A stretch of DNA of 64,000 nucleotides, from contig NZ_FUYB01000005.1 of NCBI RefSeq assembly GCF_900167255.1, positions 62,001-126,000 on the forward strand. Reading direction: 5' to 3'. Below, piece after piece: positions 51,037 to 63,202 of this stretch. A model generated the notes under the pieces. It was not told the origin of the DNA. It searched no databases and saw only the letters and a list, made by a program, of their open reading frames with translations. Position numbers and translations under genes: made by a program. Within the stretch, counting starts at the first letter, position 1, and every line of letters begins with the position of its first letter. Origin of the DNA: Thiothrix eikelboomii (GTDB taxonomy: Bacteria > Pseudomonadota > Gammaproteobacteria > Thiotrichales > Thiotrichaceae).

Positions 51037-51266
51037 CTCTTAAATTTCCTCGCTTTTCGCTGGACTAAGTGTTAACTCCATGCTAATTTTAGGTGTAGTG
51101 AATCCACATCTGGGTTCATTTCTTTGAAGCCTCGATCGTATTTGTTCCTGAGTTAAAACTCCTGAAAAAGCTACTGCTTAATCATTAAATCGAGTCATCT
51201 TGGTGCATGCAAGTCGAGGGCATTGCTTCCATCAATTTAATCTTCCGCTGGTGAATTAACCTTCAT
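51037..51266 (+). promoter_or_regulatory. rho leader region
   Basis: 230 bp with no supported ORF precede rho. A long leader before rho is known from E. coli, where Rho autoregulates by attenuation. No specific element can be pinpointed here. Confidence 0.3.
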
Positions 51267-52526
51267 ATGAACCTATCTGAATTAAAGAAAAAACCAACTG
51301 CTGAACTGTATGAGCAAGCGCTCGCGATGGGGGTTGAAAGTATCTCCCGTGTTCGCAAGCAAGATATTATTTTCGCCATGCTCAAAACCCACGCGCAAAG
51401 CGGGGAAGATATCTACGGCGATGGGGTGCTAGAAATCCTACAAGATGGTTTCGGCTTCCTCCGCTCTCAAGATTCTAGCTATGTGGCAGGGGCTGATGAT
51501 ATTTATGTATCACCGAGCCAGATTCGTCGCTTCGGTCTGCGGACAGGCGATACCATTACGGGTAAGATTCGTCCACCGAAGGATAATGAGCGCTATTTCG
51601 CTCTCCTGAAAGTCGATACCATTAACTACGAATCGCCTGAGCAAGCTCGTAATAAAATCCTATTTGAAAACCTCACGCCTTTACATCCTGATTCACGGAT
51701 GCGTATGGAGCGGGGTAATGGGAGTCGTGAAGATATTACCGCACGGGTGATTGACCTAGTAGCGCCTTTTGGTAAGGGGCAGCGTGGTTTGATTATCGCA
51801 CCGCCTAAAGGCGGTAAAACCTTGATGTTGCAAAATATTGCCCAAAGTATTTCTTCAAATTATCCCGAATGCTATCTGATTGTAATGCTGGTCGATGAGC
51901 GCCCTGAAGAGGTGACAGAAATGTCGCGGATGGTGCAGGGTGAGGTCGTCTCTTCAACCTTCGATGAGCCAGCCACCCGTCATGTGCAATTAGCTGAGAT
52001 GGTTATCGAGAAAGCCAAGCGGTTAGTTGAGCATAAGCGCGATGTGGTCATTTTATTGGATTCCATTACTCGTTTAGCCCGTGCTTATAATACCGTCGTA
52101 CCTTCTTCCGGCAAAGTATTAACCGGTGGGGTGGATGCGAGTGCTCTGCATCGGCCTAAGCGTTTCTTTGGGGCTGCGCGGAATATTGAAGAAGGCGGTA
52201 GTTTAACGATTATTGCGACGGCTTTGATTGATACAGGCTCAAAAATGGATGATGTCATCTATGAAGAGTTTAAAGGCACGGGCAATATGGAAATTCATTT
52301 GGATCGCCGGATCGCAGAAAAACGAGTCTTTCCAGCGATTAATATTAATCGTTCGGGTACACGCCGTGAGGAGTTATTGACGAATCCTGAAGAGTTACAA
52401 TCTTTGTGGATCTTGCGTAAATTCCTGCACAGCATGGATGAGTTGGACGCGATGGAATTGCTGTTTGACCGACTCTCAAAAACCAAAACTAATAATGAGT
52501 TTTTTGATGTAATGAAGCGCGGTTAA
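51267..52526 (+). CDS. rho: Transcription termination factor Rho
   Basis: The hexameric RNA-dependent ATPase that ends transcription. The 419-residue protein starts [18 protein letters not shown] (N-terminal helix bundle), then the cold-shock-like RNA-binding fold [29 protein letters not shown] in two parts. Walker A is APPKGGKT, Walker B in [18 protein letters not shown], with the Q-loop and R-loop region [21 protein letters not shown]. Length is the same as E. coli Rho. No strong ribosome site precedes the ATG. Confidence 0.97.
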   Translation: MNLSELKKKPTAELYEQALAMGVESISRVRKQDIIFAMLKTHAQSGEDIYGDGVLEILQDGFGFLRSQDSSYVAGADDIYVSPSQIRRFGLRTGDTITGKIRPPKDNERYFALLKVDTINYESPEQARNKILFENLTPLHPDSRMRMERGNGSREDITARVIDLVAPFGKGQRGLIIAPPKGGKTLMLQNIAQSISSNYPECYLIVMLVDERPEEVTEMSRMVQGEVVSSTFDEPATRHVQLAEMVIEKAKRLVEHKRDVVILLDSITRLARAYNTVVPSSGKVLTGGVDASALHRPKRFFGAARNIEEGGSLTIIATALIDTGSKMDDVIYEEFKGTGNMEIHLDRRIAEKRVFPAININRSGTRREELLTNPEELQSLWILRKFLHSMDELDAMELLFDRLSKTKTNNEFFDVMKRG

Positions 52527-52555
52527 GGCTTTAAACACAGGCAGTAGTCGTTAAA

Positions 52556-53842
52556 TTAAACGGCTACTGCTTCAAGTTTAAGACCTGCCTGATTTAAATA
52601 GGCTTTCAGCTTGCGTTGATCAATCACTAAGTCGAGTAAATACTCGCCTTCCTCGCCAATACTTTCCGTTTGAATCGCTTTATCCGCATAGAGTTGAGCG
52701 CGCAAACGCCCGTGGCTTGGTAATAAACGCAGTTTGCCTCGAAAAGTTTGTTGGGCAAAATAAGCGCCTAAATAGTCGAGTAATTGCTCCAAGCCCTGTT
52801 TTGTTTGTGCAGATACCCAAGCCGTGGTGGCATGTAAGCCATTACCTTCTTGAATACCCGCAGCATGTTCAGTGAGGTCAATTTTATTCATGATTTCAAT
52901 TTGTGGCACTGTTTCAGCGCCAATTTCTTCAATCACTTGATTGACTTGATCGCGGTATAAATCACGTTGCTCATCATGGCTATCAATGACATGGAGTAAT
53001 AAGTCAGCTTCTGCCGTTTCTTGCAGGGTGGAACGAAAGGCTGCAACCAAGTCATGAGGCAAATGACGAATAAAACCCACCGTATCCACAAGAATGATTT
53101 CTTGCTGATTGGGTAGGTTAATGCTGCGCAACGTGGGGTCTAAGGTGGCAAATAACTGATCCGCTGCATACACATCCGCTTGAGTTAAAGCATTAAATAA
53201 AGTGGATTTGCCTGCATTGGTATAACCGACTAAAGAGACGGTAGGAATCTCTGCTTTTTTGCGGGATTGCCGACCTTGTTCACGTTGATTTTGAACTTTC
53301 TCAAGCTTTTTATTAATTTGCTTGATTCTAACCGCTAACAAGCGGCGGTCAGTTTCTAATTGCGTTTCACCAGGGCCACGTAAGCCAATGCCACCTTTTT
53401 GACGTTCAAGGTGAGTCCACCCACGCACGAGACGGGTGGACATATGTTTTAGCTGCGCAAGCTCAACCTGTAGCTTACCGTCATGGCTACGGGCGCGCTG
53501 GGCAAAAATATCAAGAATCAAGCCAGTGCGATCTATAACGCGACACTCAAATAAGCGTTCTAAATTGCGCTCTTGTGCAGGGCTTAATGAGTGATCAAAA
53601 ACCACTAAGTCGGCTTGTAAATTGCGGACATAATCACGAATTTCTTCGGCTTTACCTTGGCCTATAAAATAGCGTGAATCAGGTCGCTGTCTAGAACCAG
53701 TGACCAGATGCACGATCTGGGCACCGGCTGAACGAACCAGCTCTTTGAACTCTTGTTCATCGTGCGGGATGTCGTCAGTCTTAAAATTTATCTGAACAAG
53801 GACAGCATTCTCGCCTGCGGTTGGGCGTTCAAATAATTCCAA
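52556..53842 (-). CDS. hflX: GTPase HflX
   Basis: HflX splits stalled ribosomes. The 428-residue protein has the N-terminal HflX domain (SRYFIGQGKAEEIRD, VFDHSLSPAQERNLE), then the G domain: G1 GYTNAGKSTLFN, G3 DTVGF, G4 NKID. LRGPGETQLETDRR is the typical linker motif. It follows hfq by 8 bp, the enterobacterial order, on the minus strand, converging with rho. Confidence 0.95.
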   Translation of the reverse strand: MELFERPTAGENAVLVQINFKTDDIPHDEQEFKELVRSAGAQIVHLVTGSRQRPDSRYFIGQGKAEEIRDYVRNLQADLVVFDHSLSPAQERNLERLFECRVIDRTGLILDIFAQRARSHDGKLQVELAQLKHMSTRLVRGWTHLERQKGGIGLRGPGETQLETDRRLLAVRIKQINKKLEKVQNQREQGRQSRKKAEIPTVSLVGYTNAGKSTLFNALTQADVYAADQLFATLDPTLRSINLPNQQEIILVDTVGFIRHLPHDLVAAFRSTLQETAEADLLLHVIDSHDEQRDLYRDQVNQVIEEIGAETVPQIEIMNKIDLTEHAAGIQEGNGLHATTAWVSAQTKQGLEQLLDYLGAYFAQQTFRGKLRLLPSHGRLRAQLYADKAIQTESIGEEGEYLLDLVIDQRKLKAYLNQAGLKLEAVAV

Positions 53843-53850
53843 GATAAAAC

Positions 53851-54078
53851 TTATTCGGCAGCTAAATTAAGTTTAATAGGACATGCCGGAACAATCGTCG
53901 AGATAGCGTGCTTATAAACTAATTGGCTAACGGTATTACCCAATAAAACAACAAATTGGTCAAAAGATTCAACATGCCCTTGCAGTTTAATGCCATTCAC
54001 CAAATAAATAGAGACGGGAATCCGTTCCTTTCTCAGAGCGTTGAGGAAGGGTTCTTGTAAAGTGTGCCCTTTCGACAT
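53851..54078 (-). CDS. hfq: RNA chaperone Hfq
   Basis: Hfq assists small-RNA pairing with mRNAs. The 75-residue product holds Sm1 ([20 protein letters not shown], in which the usual Gln is present as [15 protein letters not shown]) and Sm2 ([10 protein letters not shown], the His of the proximal-face YKHA box). It lacks the long C-terminal tail of E. coli Hfq. The ribosome site AGGAG precedes its ATG. Confidence 0.95.
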   Translation of the reverse strand: MSKGHTLQEPFLNALRKERIPVSIYLVNGIKLQGHVESFDQFVVLLGNTVSQLVYKHAISTIVPACPIKLNLAAE

Positions 54079-54221
54079 TGGGTTTCTCCTAAAAAAATAT
54101 ACTTTGGGTTTGTGGTTGTTTGTGGTCTGGTATTCACTCAGACCCGTCGATTCTTTGACCGACAGGCTAGCCTACCAGCTTCACACATTTGTAAAAACAC
54201 CAGTTTATCGGACATCTCCGT

Positions 54222-55157
54222 TTATCCGCCAATAAACGTCGAAATGTTCATGATGACCGATGAAAGGTGGTAGTTCTCGGCGTTATAAAGGCTCAAACCC
54301 TGATCTGAGCGGAGCCACGTCATCTGACGCTTCGCAAGCTGCCTCGTTGCCACGATAGCACGATTACGCATCAGATTATAGTCTATTTTTCCATCTAAAT
54401 AATCCCAAACCTGCCGATAACCGACAGCGCGAATTGCAGGTAAGCTCGGATTTAAATCAGGGCGTGCATACAGCTGTTCAACTTCTTTAATCAAGCCTAG
54501 CTCTAGCATAGCATCAAAACGCTGTTCGAGGCGATTATGTAGCCATGCACGATTTTCAGGAATTAAAGCAAGTTTTAATAGCTGATAAGGGCAAGCTTCA
54601 AAACGTAGTTTACGCTGTAATCCGGTTAAATTCTCTCCAGTGAGTTCATATACCTCTAAGGCGCGTTGTAAACGCTGGGGGTCATTGGGGTGAATCCGCT
54701 GTGCCGCTTCTGGATCAATACGCTGTAAGCGCTCATGTAAGGCCTGCCAACCTAGCTCAGTCGCCTCAGCAATTAAGCGGGCGCGGATTATAGGGTCGGC
54801 TGAAGGTAGCTCAGAAAGACCTTGCTCGAGGGCGCGAAAATACAGCATCGTGCCGCCGACTAATAAGGGGATGCGTCCTTTGGCGGTCACTGCAGCCATT
54901 TCGCGCAAAGCATCTTCACGAAACTCAGCCGCAGAATAAGCTTGGGCGGGATCAAGAAAATCAATTAAGCGATGCGGTGCTTGTTTTAAGGTGTCGGCAT
55001 CGGGTTTGGCTGTGCCAATATCCATCGTTTTATACACAAGTGCAGAATCCACACTAATAATCTCAACGGGTAATTGCTGGCGAATAGCCACCGCTAAATC
55101 GGTTTTACCCGTTCCTGTTGGCCCCATTAAAAAAATAGCTTTAGGTGGTTGCTGCAT
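54222..55157 (-). CDS. miaA: tRNA dimethylallyltransferase MiaA
   Basis: MiaA adds a dimethylallyl group to A37 of tRNAs reading UNN codons. Walker-type P-loop [13 protein letters not shown], the substrate motif [32 protein letters not shown] and the tRNA-binding [15 protein letters not shown] are present. Length 311. Its ATG directly follows the mutL stop (TAAATG). A 143-bp gap to hfq likely carries an hfq promoter. Confidence 0.95.
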   Translation of the reverse strand: MQQPPKAIFLMGPTGTGKTDLAVAIRQQLPVEIISVDSALVYKTMDIGTAKPDADTLKQAPHRLIDFLDPAQAYSAAEFREDALREMAAVTAKGRIPLLVGGTMLYFRALEQGLSELPSADPIIRARLIAEATELGWQALHERLQRIDPEAAQRIHPNDPQRLQRALEVYELTGENLTGLQRKLRFEACPYQLLKLALIPENRAWLHNRLEQRFDAMLELGLIKEVEQLYARPDLNPSLPAIRAVGYRQVWDYLDGKIDYNLMRNRAIVATRQLAKRQMTWLRSDQGLSLYNAENYHLSSVIMNISTFIGG

Positions 55158-57017
55158 TTATTGTCCGCGCATAAATAGTTTATCAATTTGCTCCATGCTC
55201 ATTTGCAACCACGTAGGGCGGCCATGATTGCATTGCCCGCTACGTTCAGTGCGTTCCATGTCGCGTAATAAAGCATTCATTTCAGGCAAGGTCAGGCGGC
55301 GATTTGCACGTACTGAGCCGTGGCAGGCCATCGTGCCTAAGATTTCATTCATCGCATTTTGAATACGCTGGCTGCTGCCATGCGTCATTAAATCGGCGAG
55401 GACATCACGTACCAAGCTTTCGGTATCAGAATCCTTGAGCAGGCTGGGTACAGCGCGAATCACGATTTTTTCTAAGCCCATGCGGCTGAGTTCAAAGCCG
55501 AGCGCTTGAAAAATAGAGGCTTGTGCTTCGGCTTGATCTGCTTCACGGCGACTCACATGAACTGCTTGTGGCACGAGTAGGGGCTGCGAGCGGATAGAAT
55601 CCGACTGCATATTGATTTTTAATTGCTCATAGGTGATCCGCTCATGGGCAGCATGCATATCAACTAGCACTAGGCCTTGGGCATTTTGTGCAAGAATATA
55701 AACACCATGCAGTTGTGCAAGCGCATAGCCTAAAGGCGGAAAGTCAGCAACTGCTGAGCTGGTTTCAGCCTCAGTAGAACTCGGTTTTAGGGCTGCTGTT
55801 TGCCCATAGAGTTGTGCATAAACAGGCAAACTTTCACGGACTGGTAAACCTAACCGAGGCTGTTGATAGTGATAATGGTTAGGAAAGGCCGCTTGGTTCG
55901 GCTGGGTATTAGACAACGGCTCGGTTGCGATTGAGAGCGTGGTCTGGGTATCAAACAGATCAGGCCTTGCCAGTGGTTGCACATAAGTGGGGAAATGTGC
56001 TGGGCTAGCCGTTTCGGCACTCGGGCGGAGTTCAGCTAGGAGTTGATGTAGGGTGTGAAAAATAAAATCGTGAATTAAACGGCCTTCACGAAAACGCACT
56101 TCATGTTTAGTGGGGTGTGCGTTCACATCCACGAGCTGGGGTTCTATTTCTAAATACAGCACAAAGGCGGGGTGGCGACCCTGATAGAGCACATCTTGAT
56201 AAGCTTGGCGCACAGCATGAGCAATTAGGCGATCACGGACTGCCCGCTGATTCACATAAAAATATTGTAGATCTGCTTGTGAGCGTGAAAAAGTGGGCAA
56301 AGCAACCCAACCCCAGAGGCGTAGACCCGAGGCTTCATGTTCCAAATATTGACTTTGTTGAACAAAAGGCTCACCACAAATTTCGGCTAAACGGCGTTCT
56401 GAGGCCACACGGTTAGAGGCACTATTTAGCTGCAGCAAGGTTTTTTGGTTATGACGCAAATGAAAGCTAATATCAAAGCGACTGAGGGCTAATTTACGGA
56501 CTGCTTCCTCAATATGGCTCAATTCGGTTTTTTCCGTTTTGAGAAACTTACGTCGAGCCGGTACATTGAAGAATAAATCATAGACTTCCACCGTTGTACC
56601 CGTCGCATGTGCAGCAGGTTCAGGGCTAGGATTGGCTGAGTTAGCCACTAAGCTCCAACCTTGCTCAGCCTCTTGATAGCAAGAACTCAGGGTTAAGCGT
56701 GCCACGGAGGCAATACTAGGCAAGGCTTCACCTCGAAAGCCGAGGCTACGCACCTGCTCTAAATCTTCAAGGCTACTGATTTTGCTAGTGGCATGGCGAC
56801 TCAGTGCTAAGCTGAGTTCATCTTTAGGGATGCCACAGCCATTATCCCGAATCCGAATCCGTTTGATGCCCCCTTGTTCTAAGTCAATATCAATGCGTGA
56901 AGCACCAGCATCCACGGCATTTTCTAGTAATTCTTTGACGACAGAAGCCGGCCGCTCGACCACCTCACCGGCGGCGATTTGATTGATGAGATGGTCTGGC
57001 AGCGGGCGGATAGGCAT
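55158..57017 (-). CDS. mutL: DNA mismatch repair protein MutL
   Basis: The 619-residue GHKL ATPase has the N-terminal motifs [28 protein letters not shown] (metal Glu/Asn), [11 protein letters not shown] and [12 protein letters not shown], then a long Ser/Pro linker and the C-terminal dimerisation domain containing [17 protein letters not shown] and ending CNHGRPTW. The endonuclease DQHA(X)2E(X)4E motif has become DMHAAHER, so it is the non-nuclease (Escherichia-type) MutL. The start overlaps the protease gene stop by one base (TAATG). Confidence 0.95.
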   Translation of the reverse strand: MPIRPLPDHLINQIAAGEVVERPASVVKELLENAVDAGASRIDIDLEQGGIKRIRIRDNGCGIPKDELSLALSRHATSKISSLEDLEQVRSLGFRGEALPSIASVARLTLSSCYQEAEQGWSLVANSANPSPEPAAHATGTTVEVYDLFFNVPARRKFLKTEKTELSHIEEAVRKLALSRFDISFHLRHNQKTLLQLNSASNRVASERRLAEICGEPFVQQSQYLEHEASGLRLWGWVALPTFSRSQADLQYFYVNQRAVRDRLIAHAVRQAYQDVLYQGRHPAFVLYLEIEPQLVDVNAHPTKHEVRFREGRLIHDFIFHTLHQLLAELRPSAETASPAHFPTYVQPLARPDLFDTQTTLSIATEPLSNTQPNQAAFPNHYHYQQPRLGLPVRESLPVYAQLYGQTAALKPSSTEAETSSAVADFPPLGYALAQLHGVYILAQNAQGLVLVDMHAAHERITYEQLKINMQSDSIRSQPLLVPQAVHVSRREADQAEAQASIFQALGFELSRMGLEKIVIRAVPSLLKDSDTESLVRDVLADLMTHGSSQRIQNAMNEILGTMACHGSVRANRRLTLPEMNALLRDMERTERSGQCNHGRPTWLQMSMEQIDKLFMRGQ

Positions 57018-58696
57018 TAGATCGGTGCTGCCTTCACCGCAACTGGCAACGCAGGTTGTTCAGCTTCGCTTGAAGACTGCCCTGCCACAGTAGGCGTTGT
57101 ATTCATAGCATCTGGCAATAAATCTTTAGAGCGGTCAGTGCTAATGCCGTAGCGGGCGAGGATAGAGGGCTGCTTAGTGGCTGCCTCAGTACGATCAATT
57201 ACCACTTGATAGCCATCATCCGTTTCTAGAACCACAAATTGGGTATTTGCCGCTTGCATCTTTTCATAGAAGGTTTTGAAATCAGGGATGGCTTCACCAT
57301 TGACTTTGTGGATAATCAAATTGTTATCATGATGATAGTCTTTGTTAATATCAGCGGGTAATACTTGGGTCATTAGAATCACTTCCTTGCGATCCTCACT
57401 CGGGGCTTCCTGTGCGAGTGCGGCTAATGCAGAAGGAACAGGATCCATGCTACCTAAAATATCATGGTTCAAAGGCATAAATACAAAGCCACCATAAATA
57501 TAATAGGTCGGTTGCTTATCAAACTGATTCGGTTTGACCAGTAAAAACTCTTTGCCCGGCCGATCCAGTTTTAAGGTAATGTCCATTGGCTTGTCATCCC
57601 GAATGATGCTGAGCTTCATTTCATCCCCTAACTGATGCAAATCAATCCAATGAGTGTAGTTAAGATACTCGCCGTGGCGAAATTCTACTGTGCCATTGTT
57701 TTGAATCGGATGCCCATCAATCTGAGTGATGATGTCGCCCACTTTCATAATGCCGTCGGCGGGTGAGTTGGGATAAATTTTGTGAGCTAAGACCCCGGTC
57801 TGGTCTTCATCCACACTGTATTTGCGGCGCATGGCGGGATTTTCCATTGATTGGACTAAGAACCCGGGGAAACCAAAGCCTTCGGTTTTGCCATCTTCCA
57901 CATCTTTTAAGAAATGTTGAATGATCGGGGTGGGAATCATATAGCCAATATTTTCCGTGAAAAAGCCGGATTGCATGACAACCCCGACCACTTTGCCATT
58001 AGAAATAACCGGGCCACCGCTATTTCCGAAGTTAATCGCTGCATCAATTTGTACGGCAATCAGATTTTCGTCGGTATGTGCGTAGTTTTGTTTTTCAATC
58101 CGTGAGACAACCCCACGAGTAATACTGAGGGTTGTACCTCCAATAGGAAAGCCATACACTTCAACTTCCTGTTGAGTTTGTGGTAAATCACCCAATTCTA
58201 AAGGTTGTACATCCTTGAAGGTCGTTGCTTCCTTAGTACGCAGTAAGGCTAAATCCGCTTCGTGAGAGATGTAGACGACTTCGGCTTCATAGCGTTTTGT
58301 TTCGCCATGTCGTTGTACTTCAAGGAAGGTAGAGTCAGCGGCGACATGTGCATTGGTCAGAATCAAGCCCCCTTTGATAATTAAACCAGAGCCTGAGCCT
58401 TTTTGCGTATTTGAGTTCCAAGGCGAGAGTGCATTATAACTGTGTTTGACCACATAGACATGCACTACAGCGTCTTTGATTACATCGCGTCCTTCAGCGG
58501 CGAGTGTTGTTGGCGTGAGCGGTTTGGTGGCTACTGCCTCGGTAGGTACAGGCGGGTTGGTTTCAGCCACCTCAGTTTTTTTAGGACTCACCACTGTCGG
58601 TGTAGGTTCGCCGACTTTTTCTGCTAATACTTGAGTGGAAACGCTAAGCCCGATTGTGAAAAGCATTAAGCTCAAGGTGTTTGTTATGTAGTTCAT
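57017..58696 (-). CDS. Exported HtrA/Deg-type serine protease, Deg9-like
   Basis: The 559-residue protein has a signal peptide (to about QVLA), a variable linker, a trypsin-like domain with His in LTNAHVAAD, Asp in EADLALLR and Ser in [11 protein letters not shown], a PDZ domain ([20 protein letters not shown]) and a further domain with [13 protein letters not shown] and [19 protein letters not shown]. This PDZ plus terminal PDZ-3-like form matches plant-type Deg9/Deg2 proteases rather than DegP/DegQ. The ATG at 58696 is preferred to a start 10 codons upstream. It replaces amiB, which stands upstream of mutL in E. coli. Confidence 0.85.
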   Translation of the reverse strand: MNYITNTLSLMLFTIGLSVSTQVLAEKVGEPTPTVVSPKKTEVAETNPPVPTEAVATKPLTPTTLAAEGRDVIKDAVVHVYVVKHSYNALSPWNSNTQKGSGSGLIIKGGLILTNAHVAADSTFLEVQRHGETKRYEAEVVYISHEADLALLRTKEATTFKDVQPLELGDLPQTQQEVEVYGFPIGGTTLSITRGVVSRIEKQNYAHTDENLIAVQIDAAINFGNSGGPVISNGKVVGVVMQSGFFTENIGYMIPTPIIQHFLKDVEDGKTEGFGFPGFLVQSMENPAMRRKYSVDEDQTGVLAHKIYPNSPADGIMKVGDIITQIDGHPIQNNGTVEFRHGEYLNYTHWIDLHQLGDEMKLSIIRDDKPMDITLKLDRPGKEFLLVKPNQFDKQPTYYIYGGFVFMPLNHDILGSMDPVPSALAALAQEAPSEDRKEVILMTQVLPADINKDYHHDNNLIIHKVNGEAIPDFKTFYEKMQAANTQFVVLETDDGYQVVIDRTEAATKQPSILARYGISTDRSKDLLPDAMNTTPTVAGQSSSEAEQPALPVAVKAAPI

Positions 58697-58905
58697 TAAA
58701 TTAATTCCTGAGAGTATTTCTACCAAAGAGTCTAGATCTCTTGGTAAGGTGTTGTAATTCTAAGTAAAGTTAGCTGCCCATTGCCGATGGAGTATTTTGC
58801 ATGGAAACAGCCCGCCATGCATTAAGCCTATCGGTTTTTATCTGAAAACTTGGTATTCTTCGCCGATTATGCGCACAGAGTCAACAACATCAATAGGATT
58901 GCACG

Positions 58906-61713
58906 ATGACGGATTATAAGCATACGCTCAACCTGCCAACCACCGAGTTCCCAATGCGCGGCGATTTGGCTAAGCGTGAGCCAGAGATGCTAAAGCACTG
59001 GGAGCAAGCAGGCCTATACCAAAAACTGCGCCAGAAAGCGCTCGGTAGACCTAAGTTTATTTTGCATGATGGCCCACCTTATGCCAATGGCGCGATTCAT
59101 TTAGGCCATGCTGTCAATAAAATCCTTAAAGATATTATTGTTAAAAGCCGCACGATGGCAGGATTTGATGCGCCGTATGTGCCGGGTTGGGATTGCCACG
59201 GCTTACCTATCGAGAAAAAAGTCGAAGATCAGATTGGGCGTGTGGGCGTGAAAGTTGATGCTGCTGAATTTCGCAAAGCGTGCCGCCAATTTGCCACCGA
59301 GCAGATTAAAATTCAGCGCCGTGATTTTAAGCGCTTAGGGGTGCTAGGTGATTGGGATAACCCCTATCTGACCATGAATTTTCATACCGAAGCAGGCATA
59401 GTGCGGGCTTTGGGTAAAATTGCCCTCAGCGGACATATGTATAAAGGTGCTAAGCCGGTGCATTGGTGTACCGATTGTGGCTCGGCCTTGGCAGAAGCGG
59501 AAGTTGAATACGAAGACAAGCAATCCTATTCGATTGATGTGCGTTTCCGAGTTGTCGATGAAGCGGCCTTATTAGCTAAGCTGCCCACTGCTCAGGGTGC
59601 AGGTGGCGTGAGTGTCATCATCTGGACCACGACACCTTGGACCTTGCCTTCTAATGAAGCGGTTGCCTTAAATGCTGACTTAGATTATGTGGTCGTACAA
59701 GCCGGTAATGAGCGCGTGATCGTGGCAGAAGGTTTACTCGCTGAGGTCATGAAGCGTGCTGGTATTGAAGCTTATACGGTACTCGCCACTACTAAAGGTG
59801 CTGAGTTAGAAGGCTGGTTATTGCACCATCCGTTTTTGGCTAAGCAAGTTCCGATTATTTTAGGCGAGCACGTCACGCTAGAGGCGGGTACCGGGGCCGT
59901 ACACACCGCGCCTGCTCATGGTCAAGAAGACTTTGTGGTCGGGCAGCGCTATGGTTTACCCGTGGGGAATCCCTTATTAGATGATGGTAGCTTCCAGCCG
60001 AGTATTCAGTATTTTGCGGGTGAGTCGGTTCACAAGGTTAATCCCCATGTGATTGAGATTTTAAAAGAACACGGCGCTTTACTCGCTTCTAGCAAATTCA
60101 AACACAGTTATCCGCATTGTTGGCGGCATAAAACCCCATTGATTTTCCGTGCGACTCCCCAATGGTTTGTGAGTATGGATAACTTGGGTTTGCGTGACCA
60201 AACTTTAAAGTCGATTCAAAAAGTGCAATGGGTACCCGATTGGGGGCAAGCACGAATTGAAGGCATGATTGCCAATCGCCCAGATTGGTGTATTTCGCGG
60301 CAACGCACTTGGGGTGTGCCGATTGCACTGTTTATTCATAAAGAAACGGGCGAGTTGCATCCGAATACTGAAGCTTTGATTGAGGAAGTCGCACAGCGTA
60401 TCGAACAAGGCGGGATTGATGCTTGGTTTGCGCTCGATAAAGCTGAAGTCCTAGGTGCTGAGGCCGATCAATACACTAAAGTACCGGATACTTTAGATGT
60501 TTGGTTTGATTCTGGGACTACGCACTTCTCGGTCTTAGAAACCCGTGCCGATTTACGTTTCCCCGCTGATATGTATTTGGAAGGCTCAGATCAGCATCGG
60601 GGGTGGTTTCATTCGTCGATCTTAACCTCGGTGGCGATGCATGATTTTGCGCCCTATAAAGCTGTATTGACCCACGGCTTTACAGTGGATGCGAAAGGCG
60701 AAAAAATGTCTAAGTCGAAAGGCAATGGCATTGAGCCACAAGATATTATGAATAAGCTGGGTGCCGATATTTTACGCTTGTGGATCGCTTCAGCCGATTA
60801 CAGCCGCGAAATGACGCTATCGGATGAAATCCTCAAGCGTAATACCGAAGCCTATCGGCGCATTCGGAATACGGCGCGTTTTTTATTGGCGAATTTAGGT
60901 GATTTTGATCCTGCGAACGATATTGTCGCGCCGCAGGCTATGCTGGCCTTGGATCGTTGGGCGGTGGATCAGGCGTATCAGTCTCAGCAGCGGATTATTG
61001 CTGCCTATGATCGTTATCAGTTCCATTTGGTATCCCAGGAAATTCAACGTTTTTGTGCAGTAGAAATGAGTAGCTTGTTCCTGCACATCACCAAAGATCG
61101 CCAATATACCATGCAGGCGAATAGCCTTGGACGGCGTTCGGCACAAACTGCGGCTTGGCATATTTTGCGAGCCATGTTGCGTTGGATGTACCCAATCTTA
61201 AGTTTTACGGCGGAAGAAATTTTGAAGTATTTGCCGGGGGAAAGCGAAGAGTATGTGGTGTTCATGCAATGGTATGAGGGGCTATTCCCTTTGGAGGCAC
61301 ATGAAACCGTCACGGCTAGGGATTGGGAGCATATTTTTGCTGCCCGTGAAGCGGTAAGTAAGCAACTCGAAAATCTGCGTATTAATGGTAAAATTGGCTC
61401 TAGTTTAGAAGCTGAAGTCGACTTATATGACTCAGGAAACAGTGAGCAAGCCAAGGCTTTGGCGAAGCTGGGTGATGAACTAAAATTTGTCTTTATTACC
61501 TCTGCAGCACGTTTGCATCACGGTTTAGCCCCCGCCGAGGCGGAGAGTTTGATGGATACCTTGCAAGCGGTAGTGAGTGTTTCTGCGTCCAGCAAATGTG
61601 TGCGCTGTTGGCATCATACCCCTGAGGTTGGAGCGGATTCGAACCATCCTGAGTTGTGTGGGCGTTGTATTGAAAATGTAGCAGGTGCAGGTGAGTGCCG
61701 TGAGTATGCGTAG
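58906..61713 (+). CDS. ileS: Isoleucyl-tRNA synthetase
   Basis: Class I aminoacyl-tRNA synthetase of 935 residues. The HIGH motif appears as HLGH ([17 protein letters not shown]), KMSKS is in [16 protein letters not shown], editing-domain blocks include [15 protein letters not shown], and the C-terminal zinc site uses [11 protein letters not shown] and CGRC. The ATG at 58906 follows GATTGCACG, with no strong ribosome site. The 3' end overlaps lspA, the usual order. No ribF precedes it. Confidence 0.97.
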   Translation: MTDYKHTLNLPTTEFPMRGDLAKREPEMLKHWEQAGLYQKLRQKALGRPKFILHDGPPYANGAIHLGHAVNKILKDIIVKSRTMAGFDAPYVPGWDCHGLPIEKKVEDQIGRVGVKVDAAEFRKACRQFATEQIKIQRRDFKRLGVLGDWDNPYLTMNFHTEAGIVRALGKIALSGHMYKGAKPVHWCTDCGSALAEAEVEYEDKQSYSIDVRFRVVDEAALLAKLPTAQGAGGVSVIIWTTTPWTLPSNEAVALNADLDYVVVQAGNERVIVAEGLLAEVMKRAGIEAYTVLATTKGAELEGWLLHHPFLAKQVPIILGEHVTLEAGTGAVHTAPAHGQEDFVVGQRYGLPVGNPLLDDGSFQPSIQYFAGESVHKVNPHVIEILKEHGALLASSKFKHSYPHCWRHKTPLIFRATPQWFVSMDNLGLRDQTLKSIQKVQWVPDWGQARIEGMIANRPDWCISRQRTWGVPIALFIHKETGELHPNTEALIEEVAQRIEQGGIDAWFALDKAEVLGAEADQYTKVPDTLDVWFDSGTTHFSVLETRADLRFPADMYLEGSDQHRGWFHSSILTSVAMHDFAPYKAVLTHGFTVDAKGEKMSKSKGNGIEPQDIMNKLGADILRLWIASADYSREMTLSDEILKRNTEAYRRIRNTARFLLANLGDFDPANDIVAPQAMLALDRWAVDQAYQSQQRIIAAYDRYQFHLVSQEIQRFCAVEMSSLFLHITKDRQYTMQANSLGRRSAQTAAWHILRAMLRWMYPILSFTAEEILKYLPGESEEYVVFMQWYEGLFPLEAHETVTARDWEHIFAAREAVSKQLENLRINGKIGSSLEAEVDLYDSGNSEQAKALAKLGDELKFVFITSAARLHHGLAPAEAESLMDTLQAVVSVSASSKCVRCWHHTPEVGADSNHPELCGRCIENVAGAGECREYA

Positions 61714-62236
61714 TTTTCGATCTTTATCACGTATCGACGAGCAGCGTGGCATGCTCTCTTGGTTATGGATTGCAGCGGTAGTGGTCGCCATTGACCAATT
61801 AACTAAGTGGATGGCAGAAGCCAATCTAGAGTTCGGTATACCCTATTCAGTCTTCCCGCATCTTAATTTTACCCTAGCGTATAATTATGGTGCTGCCTTT
61901 AGTTTCCTCGGTGGCCAAGGTGGCTGGCAGCGTTGGTTTTTTGCCGGTTTAGCGATTGTAGTGGTGATTTTTATCATTAACTGGTTACGCAAGCTTTCTA
62001 AAGGACGAAACTGGACGGCACTAGGCTTAGTTTTAGTGCTCGGTGGGGCTGTTGGTAATCTGATTGATCGGCTACTATATGGCAAAGTAATTGATTTTAT
62101 TGACATCTATTTTGACATCCCGTTTGTAATGGAAAATTATCGTTTTGCGACTTTTAATGTCGCCGATATAGCCATTACCTTAGGGGCAGCCATTTTAGTA
62201 TTCATGAGTTTGTTTGCATCGGATCGAATGGAGTAG
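61706..62236 (+). CDS. lspA: Lipoprotein signal peptidase LspA
   Basis: LspA removes signal peptides of diacylated prolipoproteins at the inner membrane. It has four helices, with the catalytic Asp residues in [22 protein letters not shown] and [11 protein letters not shown]. The start is likely the ATG at 61706, 8 bp inside ileS (176 residues), though an upstream GTG or an ATG at 61751 could serve. SctJ and other lipoproteins in the window would depend on it. Confidence 0.95.
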   Translation: MRSFRSLSRIDEQRGMLSWLWIAAVVVAIDQLTKWMAEANLEFGIPYSVFPHLNFTLAYNYGAAFSFLGGQGGWQRWFFAGLAIVVVIFIINWLRKLSKGRNWTALGLVLVLGGAVGNLIDRLLYGKVIDFIDIYFDIPFVMENYRFATFNVADIAITLGAAILVFMSLFASDRME

Positions 62237-62315
62237 GGCGTCACTCTATCCTCTAAGTTTTTGACTAGACGACTGGTTTATTTTAAAGTTAAATATTTTA
62301 AGCTTTAAGTATTTT

Positions 62316-62342
62316 ATATATTGCTAGGAGAGAGCAATATAT
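62316..62342. repeat. 10-bp stem-loop upstream of livG
   Basis: ATATATTGCT (62316-62325) pairs perfectly with AGCAATATAT (62333-62342) around AGGAGAG. It lies about 80 bp after lspA and 66 bp before livG in a very AT-rich gap. No T run follows; it could terminate lspA weakly or regulate livG. Confidence 0.4.
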
Positions 62343-62407
62343 TATAGGTCGTGTCTGCTTGGTGGAGAGTCTAGTGCTTTTCACCAACTCAAGTGGAGGA
62401 GTCGAGT

Positions 62408-63202
62408 ATGATTGAAGTTAGCGATGTATCGAAGCATTTTGGCGGCTTAAAAGCGGTTAATCATGCGACACTCACAATAGAAAAAGGCTCGATTACAGGC
62501 CTGATCGGCCCGAATGGGGCTGGCAAATCTACTTTATTTAATCTGATTGCGGGCTTATATCCGCCGACTTCGGGGCAAATCTTTCTGGATGGTGAAGAGG
62601 TGACCGGCCTTAAGCCACATGAACTCTTCCACAAAGGTCTGCTTCGAACCTTCCAAATTGCCCACGAGTTTTCCAGCATGAGTGTGCTTGAAAACCTCAT
62701 GATGGTGCCTTCCGGTCAACTTGGTGAAAACTTGTGGAACACTTGGTTTCATCGTAAAAAAATCCGCGAGCAAGAAGAGCAAGTCCGCGAGCGTGCTGAG
62801 GATGTGATTCGCTTTTTAAAAATTTCGCATGTCATGCATGAAAAAGCCGGTAATCTTTCCGGCGGCCAGAAAAAGCTGATCGAACTAGGGCGCACGATGA
62901 TGGTGGATGCACGCATTGTGTTGTTGGATGAAGTCGGGGCAGGGGTGAATCGGACGCTGTTAGGTGAGATTGGCGATGCGATTTTGCGCTTGAATCAAGA
63001 ACGGGGTTATACCTTCTGCATGATTGAGCACGATATGGATTTTATCTCGCGGCTGTGCAATCCAGTCGTAGTTCTTGCTGAAGGTACGGTGCTCATGCAA
63101 GGGACTGCAGATCAAGTAAAAAATGATGAAAAAGTCATTGAAGCTTATTTAGGGCGTGGGCTGAAAAATAAGGGCTTGATGAAAACAGGGGAAGCAGCAT
63201 GA
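62408..63202 (+). CDS. livG: Branched-chain amino-acid-type ABC ATPase LivG
   Basis: The 264-residue ATP-binding subunit has Walker A GPNGAGKST, the family-typical FQIAHEFSSMSVLENLMM, signature LSGGQKKLIELGRTMM and Walker B VLLDEVGAGV. In most LivG proteins the stretch after Walker B is DEPAAGLN; here it is DEVGAGVN, a small departure. The ATG at 62408 is taken because GGAGGAG lies 7-8 bases upstream. It overlaps livF by 4 bp (ATGA). Substrate may be branched-chain amino acids, urea or aromatic compounds. Confidence 0.9.
   Translation: MIEVSDVSKHFGGLKAVNHATLTIEKGSITGLIGPNGAGKSTLFNLIAGLYPPTSGQIFLDGEEVTGLKPHELFHKGLLRTFQIAHEFSSMSVLENLMMVPSGQLGENLWNTWFHRKKIREQEEQVRERAEDVIRFLKISHVMHEKAGNLSGGQKKLIELGRTMMVDARIVLLDEVGAGVNRTLLGEIGDAILRLNQERGYTFCMIEHDMDFISRLCNPVVVLAEGTVLMQGTADQVKNDEKVIEAYLGRGLKNKGLMKTGEAA

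Noticed and set aside
53339-53420. Internal hairpins in hflX considered as regulatory RNA
   Set aside because: They fall in conserved coding sequence and have no terminator or promoter nearby.
58727-58905. T-box leader before ileS
   Set aside because: No T-box sequence or specifier stem was recognised, and the 179-bp gap must also serve the divergent protease gene.
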